Below, one piece after another: positions 32,942 through 44,900 of a stretch of DNA of 64,000 nt; within the stretch, counting starts at the first letter, position 1, and each line of letters opens with the position of its first letter. The notes under the pieces are model-generated. The model did not search any database and was not told the DNA's origin. It worked only from the letters and a program-made list of their open reading frames with translations. The translations under genes were made by a program, and so were the position numbers. Source of the DNA: Bathymodiolus brooksi (lineage: Eukaryota; Mollusca; Bivalvia; Mytilida; Modiolidae); the NCBI GenBank assembly GCA_963680875.1, contig OY804590.1, positions 23,870,640 to 23,934,639 on the forward strand, read 5' to 3'.

Positions 32942-35900
32942 GTAAGTAATTTATTAGTTTATTTCGTTTTTAGAACGAAATAGTAGCCCGAATTTTAATT
33001 TTCGACAGGTTTAATTGTGTTATTAATAGAAACAGATTTAAATCCAACGGATTAACAATGTTTAAAACAATTATATGATAAAGGGACAGAGATTTTTATG
33101 GTGCTTAACGCCACTTTCAACAATATTTCAGTTATATCGTGGCAGTAAGTTTTATTGGTGGAGAAAACCGGAGTACCAGGAGAAAACCATCAACATGTCG
33201 CACATCACTGACAAACTTTATCACATAATGTTGTATCGAGTACACCTTGCCATGAACGAGGTTCGAACCCACAACGTTAGTGGTGATAGGCACTGATTGC
33301 ACAGGTTGATAAAAGGACAAACCTATGGAGGAGTCAAAATCAAATAGTATCATTTTTATTCTGTTTGTTGTTTTAAGGGTAATCGACAAAACCAAATCGG
33401 GTAATATGATTTTTTACTATCATCCATCCAATTTGTTCACACCTTAGGTGGGTATGTCAGGTGTCAAGTCTCAACATTGTGCCGGTCACCGATCAGTTGT
33501 TCAATTGAAGAGAATAATGCTTTCAAAATATGCCACATCAGCGACTGGGAAGGAGCATGGATTTCAGAAATAAACCCCGTTGGAGGTACAGCTAACCAGG
33601 AATGCGTAGAGGGAACAACATTTGGACGAGTTGGTGGAAAAATTTGGGTGACAAAAGATTGCCATGGTGCATTTAATATATGTACTACTGGAAGTAAGTA
33701 TATTGTATGTTTTCTTGAAATGGAGCAATATTGTTTTTAAAAATCTAAGTGAAACACATTCTGAATGCTTCCACTAATTACTGAATGTAATTCTGTCGTT
33801 ACTTACTAAGTGTAATCCCGCCATTTCTTCCTAAGTGTAATTCTGTCATTACTTACTAAATGCAATTCTGTTTTTACTTACTAAGTGGAATTATGTCATT
33901 ACTTTATAAGTGTAATAAGTGTAATTCTATCATTACTAAGTGTAATTCTGTCATTTCTTCCTAAGTGTAATTCTGCTATTGCTTATTTAGGGTAATTATG
34001 CCATGACTTACCAAGTGTAATTCTGTCATTTCTTCCTAAGTGTAATTCTGTCATTGCTCACTAAGTGTAATCCTGTCATTACTAAGTGTAATTCTGTCAT
34101 TACTAAGTGTAATTCTGTCGTTGCTCACTAAGTGCAATTCTGTCATTTCTTAAGTGTAATTCTGTCATTTCTTAGTGTAATTCTGTTATTTCTTAAGTGT
34201 AATTCTGTCATTTCTTAAGCGTAATTCTATCATTACTTACGAAGTGCAAAATTGTGCTATTTTCTGTTCTAATTATTTACTAGCTTGAGATAATTAAATT
34301 TGAAGGAATGCATGATTGAAATACATTAAGAAGGATCGGATCCAATTAAAACACCCGATGCACACTGAAGAGTGAGTGAATGTTGTGTAACGCCAACTCA
34401 AAGGTTTTTTCCCAGCTATAGTATGACGAGAGCAAATTGATTTTCAATGAGATGATGATGAGGTCCACTTTGTACTAGACCAACACGCTTAGCTTGATTT
34501 TTATATTGCTAGATTACTGAAACAACAGTCCGCGGATAGACATGTCGCACCACTCGGACACATTATCCTGATTCCAAGCCAAACAGTCTTTGTTCTTTCT
34601 CCTTAATGCTGCGTGCTTAGCAGAGAAGCAACAAATACCAATTTAAAAGTCTTTGGTTTGATCCGATCTTGACTCGAACCCGCGATCTACCGCACTAGAG
34701 GTGAGCACGCTAACCATTACACCACAGACGTGGTTGCAGACTGAAGAATATATAACACTCACCTAAATATTAGTCAACAATGAATCATCCTTATGTTTGT
34801 GTTGGATCGAATAACGATAATGTACTATTTCGTGATAACCTAGAGGAGTGTCTAAATTCAGGTTTATCCGCATACAGCGTTTTATTTTCATCACAAAAAT
34901 GGCAATTTTTCCTTGTAGGCTATATACTTGGAAAATTACATTTCTACGGTTTCGATATTATACCAGTATGCTAACAATTTCAAAATTTAGTCCATTTTTA
35001 TTAGAGACACATTAAAATATAGTGGAAATAGGTTTAGATTAGGCTTAGGTTTATGGTGTTTAACGCCACTTTCAACAATATTTCAGTTATATCATGGCGG
35101 TCAGTTTTGTTAGTGGAGGACATCGGAGTACTCGGAGAAAACCACCGACCTATCGCAAGTTACTGACAAAGTTGATCACATAATGTGATATCGAGTATAC
35201 CACGCCTGATCGGGGTTCGAACTCACAACGTTAGTGGTGATAGGCACTGATTGCATAGTTAGTTATAAATCCAACTACCATACGATCACGATGGCCTGTA
35301 TATAGTGGAAATAAAAGGTTAATATACAGTTTGTATGTTAATGTATGCACAGTAAAAATTGCAATGAGCGGGGGAAAATGAAAGATTAAACAAGTAATTT
35401 CTGTAATTGGACAATCATTTGTGTGTCCTTCAATGATTCGTGTCTTTGACTTTCTAACGTATTCATATCGATGACCTTGCGAGGTTAATAAATATACGTA
35501 GTTTTGTAAATACAGTAAAGGTTAAAAATTGCAATGAGTGGGGGAACATGAAAGATTAAACTAGTAATGCCTGTAATTGGACTATCACTTGCTTGTCCTT
35601 CAGTGATTCAATTCTAAAGTGTTTTTAGTGATAACCTTCATTTATCCTGCAATGATTCTTGTCTTTGACCGTCTAAAGTGTTTTTAGCGATGACCTTGCT
35701 TTATCCTGCAATGATTCTTGTCTTTGACCTTCTAAAGTGTTTCAGCGATGACCTTGCTTTATCCTGCAATGATTCTTGTCTTTGACCTTCTAAAGTGTTT
35801 CAGCGATGACCTTGCTTTATCCAGCAATGATTCGTGTCTTTGACCTTCTAAAGTATTTTTAGTAGTTTTTTTTAAACTAGTAATGTCTGTAATTGGACTA

Positions 35901-38900
35901 TCACTTGTTTATCCTGCAATGATTCTTGTCTTTGACCTTCTAAGGTGTTTTAGCGATGACCTTGCTTTATCCTGCAATGATCCTTGTCTTTGACCTTCTA
36001 AAGTGTTTTAGCGATGACATTGCTTTATCCAGCAATGATTCGTGTCTTTGACCTTCTAAAGTATTATTTAGCGATGACCTTGCTCTATCCAGCAATGATT
36101 CGTGTCTTTGACCTTCTAATGTGTTTTTTGCGATAACCTTGCTTTATCCTGCAATGGTTTTTGTCTTTGACCTTCTAAATAATTCTTAGCGATGACCTTG
36201 CTTTATGCTGTGATGATTCTTGTCTTTGACCTTCTAAAGTGTTTTAGCGATGACCTTGCTTTATCCAGCAATGATTCGTGTCTTTGACCTTCTAAAGTAT
36301 TTTTAGTCGTTCTTTTAAACTAGTAATGCCTGTAATTGGACCATCACTTGTTTATCCTGCAATGATTCTTGTCTTTGACCTTCTAAGGTGTTTTAGTGAT
36401 GACCTTGCTGTATTCTGCAATGATTCGTGTCTTTGACCTTCTAAAGTATTTTTAGTAGTTTTTTTTAAACTAGTAATACCTGTAATTGGACTATCACTTG
36501 TTTATCCTGCAATGATTCTTGTCTTTGACCTTCTAAAGTGTTTTAGCGATGACCTTGCTTTGTCCAGCAATGATTCGTGTCTTTGACCTTCTAAAGTATT
36601 TTAGTATTTTTTTTTTAAACTAGTAATGCCTGTAATTGGACTATCACTTGTTTATCCTGCAATGATTCTTGTCTTTGACATTCTAAGGTGTTTTAGCGAT
36701 GACGTTGCTTTATCCAGCAATGATTCGTGTCTTTGACCTTCTAAAGTATTATTTAGCGATGACCTTGCTTTATCCAGCAATGATTCGTGTCTTTGACCTT
36801 CTAAAGTGTTTTTTGCGATAACCTTGCTTTATCCTGCAATGATTTTTGTCTTTGACCTTCTAAAGTGTTCTTAGCGATGACCTTGCTTTATCCTGTGATG
36901 ATTCTTGTCTTTGACCTTCTAAGGTGTTTTAGCGATGACCTTGCTTTATCCAGCAATGAGTCGTATCTTTGACCTTCTAAAGTATTTTTTAGCGATGACC
37001 TTGCTAAGTTAATAAATATACGTAGTTTTGTAAATACCGTAATGGATAATTTAATAAACGCTTGTTATGGTGTAAAATGATGTAAAACGATCCCATAAAA
37101 CACTTAGCTAGCACCATAATGAACTCTTTAAAATTGAGTTTTATTTTCAGAATTTAGTTTGATTTCAAAGTTTCTTCCTTTTTTCAGTATCTTTAGCTCT
37201 AGTTTTCAGACTGTAATTTTTTGTTTTCAGAATTTAGCATTATTTTTCAAAATTCATCTTTAATTTCAATAAAAACGTAGATATCTATATAATTTAGTAC
37301 ACACGACACGTTTCTGGAATTACCTTCGTCATGTACGCTGAAAATCATTAAATTGGAGAGCCGGAACCCCCTTGGATTCGCCAATGGTTATCTGTTAATT
37401 CATTCTTAAGAATTTCAACTGTTTACAGTACACCGAGACACAACATAATTAGCTTTAAACTAAACAAACTATTTTGTGGTAGCTTGTTTGTTTGTAATCG
37501 ATCATTTTAAATAAAGATCAGTAACTATAGAATGGCAGTGTCCATCAATGACGCATAACTATGAATGATACAATTATTAGTTCTACTGTCAGAGTGTGGA
37601 TTTGTTTTACCGAACATAATTATACCAATTTATCATATTATGTTCATTTCAAATGATGAACTAAACGGTAACAGTATTCTCTAAATTAAACTACTACTAT
37701 GAGGGGGGAAGGACCCTTTTCAGGACTCCGGGATGGTGTTTTTTTAAGCTCGAGAATTCGGGATTGACCATTTCGGGATTTGGGATTGAAATTTTATTAT
37801 ATTCGGGACTTCTGGATTTCAAGTTTTTTAGTTCGGGACTAAGGGGATTTCAAGTTTTTTAGTTCGGGGTTTCGGGGTCAGACCCCTCCTAACCCCCTCT
37901 ACTATATCAGCACAACTATTTTTTGCTTCGTTTCATGATCAAATTATTATAAAATTGAGCCATCTTGATAAATGCGTTTGTCTCCATCTTTTTTGATTGA
38001 TCTACCGAAAGTGGTAGCACTATAATACCATATTCACACGTATTCCGGATTGAAACTGAATCATTAAATCGAATTTAAATCCGTTATAATTGTCGTATCG
38101 GATTTGAAATCAGTTAGCGTTCGCATATGGTCAACCAATGCGTAATTGTTCGGCTGCATTGAATTTATCTGTGGTTTGCATATTGACTAGAAATTGTACT
38201 GAGGGATCTGGTGTTTGTTTAGATCGGATGAGGGATTTTTTCCGATTCGTCAACAAATGGTCATCAGGAGACATTGGAAACATTGTTAGTTTTTCAATAA
38301 TCTTTTTTCAAGAAACACTGAAGCGATGGTATGGAAACGTGATTTGTATGTTCATTTTAATGTCCTTGACAGGTCTTGTTACTTTTTGAGCCCATCGGAA
38401 ATTCAAAATCGTTGCCAGCGGAGGTCAAAGTTTGCTTTGAAACCATATGTAAAGCAACATTTTCATGGTCTATTTGAAAAACACTGAACAGAATTTAACC
38501 ACACTTGGCAGAGGTGTTCACTATTATGTCCTACGCAAGTGTTGTTACTTTTCATGCCGATTCGTTAAAAAATGAATAAAAGAAGAATGTGTCTGAGGAC
38601 ACCGGAGTTCTCCGCTTTCAGCTAAGTGGGCCTAACTTCCAAGCCGTATATGGGATCTGGCTGCAATTGAACTTGACCTGCATATTATGGTTGTAAACAT
38701 TGTCTTGAAATTTCAGAGTCCTTTACAGGTGATAATGGTTTTTATGCCGATCGGAAATTCAAAATGGTCGACAGCGAAGGTCAAAATTGCTTTGAAAACC
38801 TATGAATTACATTTTCGTAATCTCATTGAGAACCACTGAACATAATTTAACCAATTTAACTTTGAGGGTGTTCACTATGAGGTACTACACAAGTGTTGTT

Positions 38901-41900
38901 TCTTTGGTGCAGATCGATAGGAGACTTTGAACATTCTGATTAATCGATTTTCAAGAACCACTGAAGGCATTGTCGGGGGGAATTTATTAAAGTAGTCGTC
39001 CTCCTCACTACCTTTCTCACCCTTCCTCTCCATCCTCTTCCTCACTGCCTCTCTCTCTCTCCTTCTTCTCCATCCTCCTCCTCACTACCTCTCTCCCTCC
39101 TTCCTTCCCATCCTCCTCCTCACTACCTCTCTCCCTCCTTCCTCTTCTCTACTTCTCTCCCTCCTTGCTCTCCTCTTCTTACTACCTCTCTCCCTTCTTC
39201 CTCTCCCTCCTACTCACTGCCTCTCTCCCTCCTTCCTCTCAATCCTCCTCATCACTACTTCTCCTCCCTCATTCCTCTCCATCCACTTCCTCACTACCTA
39301 TCTCCCTCTTCCTCTCAGTCATCCTCACTGCCTCTCTCCCTCCTTCTTCCTCTTCTCTACTTATCTCCCCCCTTGCTCTCCTCTTCTTACTACCTCTCTC
39401 CCTTCTTCCTCTCCTTCCTACTCACTGCCTCTCTCCCTCCTTTCTCTCAATCCTCCTCCTCACTACTTCTCCTCCCTCATTCCTCTCCATCCACTTCCTC
39501 ACTACCTCTCTCCCTCCTTCCTCTGAGTCATCCTCTCCCTTCCTTCCTCCTCACTACCTCTCTCTCTCCTTCTTCTCCATCCTTCTCACTACCTCTCTCC
39601 CTCCTTCCTCTGGCATCCTCCTCACTACCGCTCTCCTTCCTTCCTCTCAATCCTCCTCACTACTTCTCTCCCTCATTCCTATCCATCCTCCTCACCACCT
39701 CTCTCCCTCCTTCCTCTCAGTCATCCTCACTACCTCTCTCCCTCCTTCCTCCCAGTCATCCTCACCACCTCTCCATCCTTCATTCCTTTCAATCCGCCAC
39801 CTCATTACCTCTCTTCTCTTTCCTGTAATATTATCATCCACCTCATTACCTCTGTCTTTCTTCCGTCACTATCCTCCTTATTAGCTCTTCCTAATTACCT
39901 TCTACGTATACTTTTCTCCTCCGTCGTCATCATCCTCCTCCTTATTACCTCCCCCTCACTACTTCTCTCCTCCTCGTTTACCTTTGTCACTTCGTCCTTT
40001 CTATCCTCTTCCGTCAAATCTCCTCTTCAATACCTGTTTCACTACTTCCTCCTCACTATCTCCATCCTGTTCCATATTGACTCCCTCCCTAATTCCTCCC
40101 CGTCATCCTCCTTATTCTATACCTCTATCTCTCCTTCCTCTCCATCTTTATACCATTCTCCCTCCGCCCTCTCTATCCTTCTCTTTATATTCCTTCCTTC
40201 CTGCCCTCTTCCTCATACCTGTCAGTTGTGCCTTCCATCACTTAGCAAACTTGAGTTTTTCTCACTTGCACTAAGGAAGCTCGCTTTATCACTCAAGTGT
40301 TTTTCCCATCCTTTCCTCCTATCTCCTTATCCGTTCTCACTCCATGTTCATGCTTGCCTTAGTTATTACTATTATCATTGTTGATACCCTCTTTCGTCCA
40401 CATTTAACTATTATGTCTTCCACCATATACATGAATATAAGTGTACACAAGAAAAACCCTATTAAAATAGGAGAAGGGAAAAACTAGTATGTGGGGAAAA
40501 ATGAGTATGTGTTAACACATACTTGGATTTCCGGGGGGAAAATTCAGTATATACTCATTTTTCCGGGGGGGGGGGGAATCTCAGTATGTACTCATTTTTT
40601 CGGGGGGAAAACTGAGTATATACTCATTTTTCCTGGGAGAAAAATGAGTATGGGGGAAAATTGAGCATGTAACACCGGCACGCGAACTCACAACATAAGT
40701 TGTGATAGGCGTGTATTGCATATGTAAATGTAGAACCAACTACCGTGCGATCGCGTCCACGACGGTGCACAGAATGTGTATATAGCTTTGCATACAGATT
40801 TGTTTGAAGTTTCATAATGATGAGGTCCACTTTGTACTAGACCAACATACTTAGTTGAATTTTTATAGTGCTAGCTCACTGAAACAGCAGTCCGTGGATA
40901 GACATGTAACCCCACGGGGACACATTATTCTGATTCCGAGCCAACCAGTCTTTGCTCTTTCTCTTTAATGCTGCGTGTTTAGCGGAGAAGCAACAAATAC
41001 CAATTTCATAGTCTTTGGTTTGACCGGATCGGGGTTCGAAATCACGATCTACCGCACCCGAGGCGAGCACGCTAACCATTACATTACTGATGCGGTTAAC
41101 AGATCATACGTAATAACATTATTATTACTGATTATTAGATTTTAAAAGACAAAATATTGAAAAAAAATTATAATAATAAATAGATAAAATAAAATAAAAC
41201 CCAATATGCATTCGTGGATCGAAATATCTAGCGTATTAGAAGTGATGGTCTTTGCTGATTTTGGCTATCCTGTTGAGGTCCTTTGGTGTTATTGCTCTCA
41301 AAGATTTTAGAATTATTTGGCTTTCCAATTTGTTTGGGTTTGATCGTGTCTGATGGAGGTTATTCTAGAAACGCGCCGTGTGCACCAAAATAGATATCTT
41401 CGTTTTTATTCGTATATCAAATATTATATACTTATTGATTGGGTATGAGGGAATAGCAAGTTTGTTGTCCCGGAGAGTCAGGGTCGAGGGGACAACAAAC
41501 TTGCTATTCCCGAATACACAGTCTATAAGTATTTTATTATACCGAAAAACATTAGGCTCATAGTTGAATGATCACCTCAAAATGATAAAGACCAATAAAA
41601 TCACGCATCTTTTGCCAGTATTTTCCATTATAAATCTGAATATTGTCTCATGGACATTTTTATGCTATTTCCCCAGTCATTCATAAGAGTTTGATTGTTT
41701 TGAGAGAGTAGACTTCAACACAAATTTACATGGTGACTACAAGTCTTATGAAAATTTAGAATTTGTTTAAAATTTTTGAAATTTTGAAAATTTTTTCAAT
41801 TTTTGAAATTTTAAAATTTTGTGAAAATTTTGAAATTTTGAACTTTAAATATTTGTTTTTTCAATTTTAGAATTATGAAATTTTATGAATACTGAAATTT

Positions 41901-44900
41901 TTGAAATTTGTTGAAAATTTTGAGATCTTATGAAAATTTTTAAATCTTATGAAAATTTAGATTTTTTTTGAAATTTGTGAAATTTTGAAATTTTTTGATA
42001 TTTTTGAAATTTTGAAATTTTTAAAAAATTTCAGAGTTTTCGTTAATAGACGATGAAGTCCGAGTATTCCGAATAAATATAAAACTTTTATCCAATCCGG
42101 TCGCGGAACTAAAAATCCGCGAAAACGATTCACATTGCCGGTCCATAGTCTTAAAAACCATGGACCGCTCAATAGTCAAACAACTGGAAAAGGAGAAAAA
42201 AAGCAATTTTAATGTAGAAAATTTTGTAGTGATGTTCATATACTGAGGTACAATAATATATACTTATTGACTGGGTATGATTATACCGAAAAACATTAGA
42301 TTCATAGTTGAATGATCACCTCAAAATGATAAAGACCAATAAAATTACGCATCTTTTGCCAGTATTTTGCATTATAAATTTTGTAGTGATGTTCATATAC
42401 TGAGGTACAATAATTAATTGTATGGTGTTTTTATAGTGTATAATTATGGTCTTGGAAAATGTTTCACGCCGTTTCACTGCAATGGTGCAGTAAAAAAGAG
42501 ATGCAGCGTTGGTCCAAGAAAGAAAACATTTGTCACAAAGGTTGCTGTCCGAGAACAACCGGACACCTCTAGGTGCAATCCGAACACTGTCAGAAGAAAT
42601 GGCAACTCTATATTTGTAGATAAAGAATGCAATGGAGTCTTTACGGTGTGTTTCGCAAACGGTAGGTAATATAGGCTTATGGTGTTTAACGCCACTTTCT
42701 AACAATATTTCAGTCATATCGTGGCAGTCAGTTTTATTTGTGATGCAAACCACAATACCCGTATAAAACCACCGACCTGCCGCAAGCCATTGGCACTGAC
42801 CATAATAAATTTATAATTACAATTAGATATTTGTTATTATTGTGATTCATTAACATTAAGCAGCATCCTCTATCTTCACTCGCCACAACTCTGATGGGGT
42901 TTTTTTTGTTCCCAGGCTTCATCTCACGGATAGAAGCAGCGGTTTCGCCAATATCAAACTCACCAAAATATTCCACACATATTTCAAAAATTAAAACATT
43001 AAAATTGAAAATTGCTGTAATTGTTCTATGCTACCGATTAACCAAAGATTCATTTTGGCATTATAAACACAACTATTATAGAGTGGAAAATTGCGTAAAA
43101 TGGATAAGGCAAGATGAAAAGGCAGACCGCCAATTTCACAGTTTTGGCAAGCCCGTGCTTCACCGACAACGGCGACAGCTACAATCCTCCATGTAACCAA
43201 AATAGAGAGATCAACAGGAACGTGAACCCCAATACGCTCGCAAATATTTAACACCGTTTTTTTTCAAAGAGTCAAAAGGAAGTTCCGAATTGGTACCAAT
43301 TCAAGAATAATATATATTATACTCCTGTAATATCGATATTCAAAATCTGAATGTTTTGAAGATAACTGACCTATCATAATAGGAAACAAATTGAAATAAC
43401 GAAGAACCAGTCATTGCCTCACTATCTCCTAATTGATGGTTTTCCGTATCATCAGGCTTCACACATACATGTACTGACTGCAGGCAATATTGGTCATATC
43501 TTCTTGTCTGCAGGCATTTGTGTTCTGGTGCAACAAACGGATCTGAAAAAATTAACAAAACAGCAGCAGAATCTTCTCGTTTTGTTAGTTTAGGAGTGGG
43601 GGAAGGTGGGACTGTGGGTGGGTTTTTTGTGAAAGAATGCCGGCATCAATAAACTTGATAATGCATGTAGTGACGTCACAGTTCAAAGGGCAAAACGAAA
43701 AAAAAAAGCATCCATCGGATTTAAATTTCGGGAATTTGACAAAAGCATATCCTCAAAATTCCCTTTTATTAAATCAGTTTATGTGATAAACTTTATTAAG
43801 TTTTATATTAAGTAATATTCTATATATATTACGAGTTAGACAGTTAAACAATCGAACGTTCTCGTAAAAACTATGTTCAAGTAATTTCTTGAAACAAAAT
43901 ATCATACTTCAAAAACACACACTGGGAAATACAGAAAAACGGTAATTTCCGCGAGTCAATGTCGTTACAATGCGACTGAACCTCTGCGCCTTGCAAATAT
44001 AGTATTATTTTGCTATTATAGAGACACAAACAGCTCGGTTCAATTCTATATAATACAGTACAACTAATCCTGATTTTTTTTATTATCAAAAATATTCCAC
44101 TCGTGACGGAAAACGCTATATAACTCACGCATGCGTGAAGCACATTCGTGAGCTTTTCCGTTGCGGTGAGCCTTGAAATATTTACGAAAATCCAAAATCT
44201 GGATTAGCAATACTATACATATAAATAGAGTTTGAGGATACCACATGAATCTGTAAATAGAAGGACAGACATCACAATGACAAAAAGAAAAAGGGCAAAC
44301 AAGTCAACGATCTACAAATTATTACCGTGACAGAAAACTAAAGATCGAGCAACACGAACACCACTAAAAGCCGTGGTGAACTCATGTGCTCCGGAAGGGT
44401 TGATAGTTCCTGTTCCGCTAGTGACACTCTTCATGTTACTCGAGTATGAAATTATGTTGTTTATTGGTGATATTACCATAAATATCAGTACATCATAATA
44501 GTTTGTTTCTTATCGTGGAGTGCTTGGTAAAAGTGGCGAAATTCACGACAAATGGTTCGATCCACACTCAAATTGCATGAAGTATTTGACAGTAATTTAA
44601 GAAATGAATTTAGCAAGATCATTTCTAATTAAATAGAGAAAGATGTCGAATATACTACGAAAAAATGTAAAGGAAACTGTGTAATTGACAACGCCGGAAT
44701 AATTACCAGCATCGATGTGATTAAAGTGTACAAGGGGTTAAAAGCCTGCAGAAAGCTGGAAATTGATGACTTCTCTGGTGTTGTTTTTTTGGGGAAATGT
44801 GAGGCAGATATAAAGGTCGGTTATGTCCCAGGTAAGTCACTTTAATGAGAGGCAGATAAAAAGGTCGATTATGTCCCAGGTAGGTCACTTTAATGTGAGG

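Noticed and set aside
38138..38389. Extra cysteine-containing exon of the secreted gene in intron 2
   Set aside because: It has several Cys codons but lacks the G-TFG-IWV pattern, and no phase-1 splice sites fit.
39165..40274. Ser/Pro/Leu-rich open frames (239, 151 and 96 codons)
   Set aside because: They are low-complexity translations of the CT-rich block, open in several frames at once.
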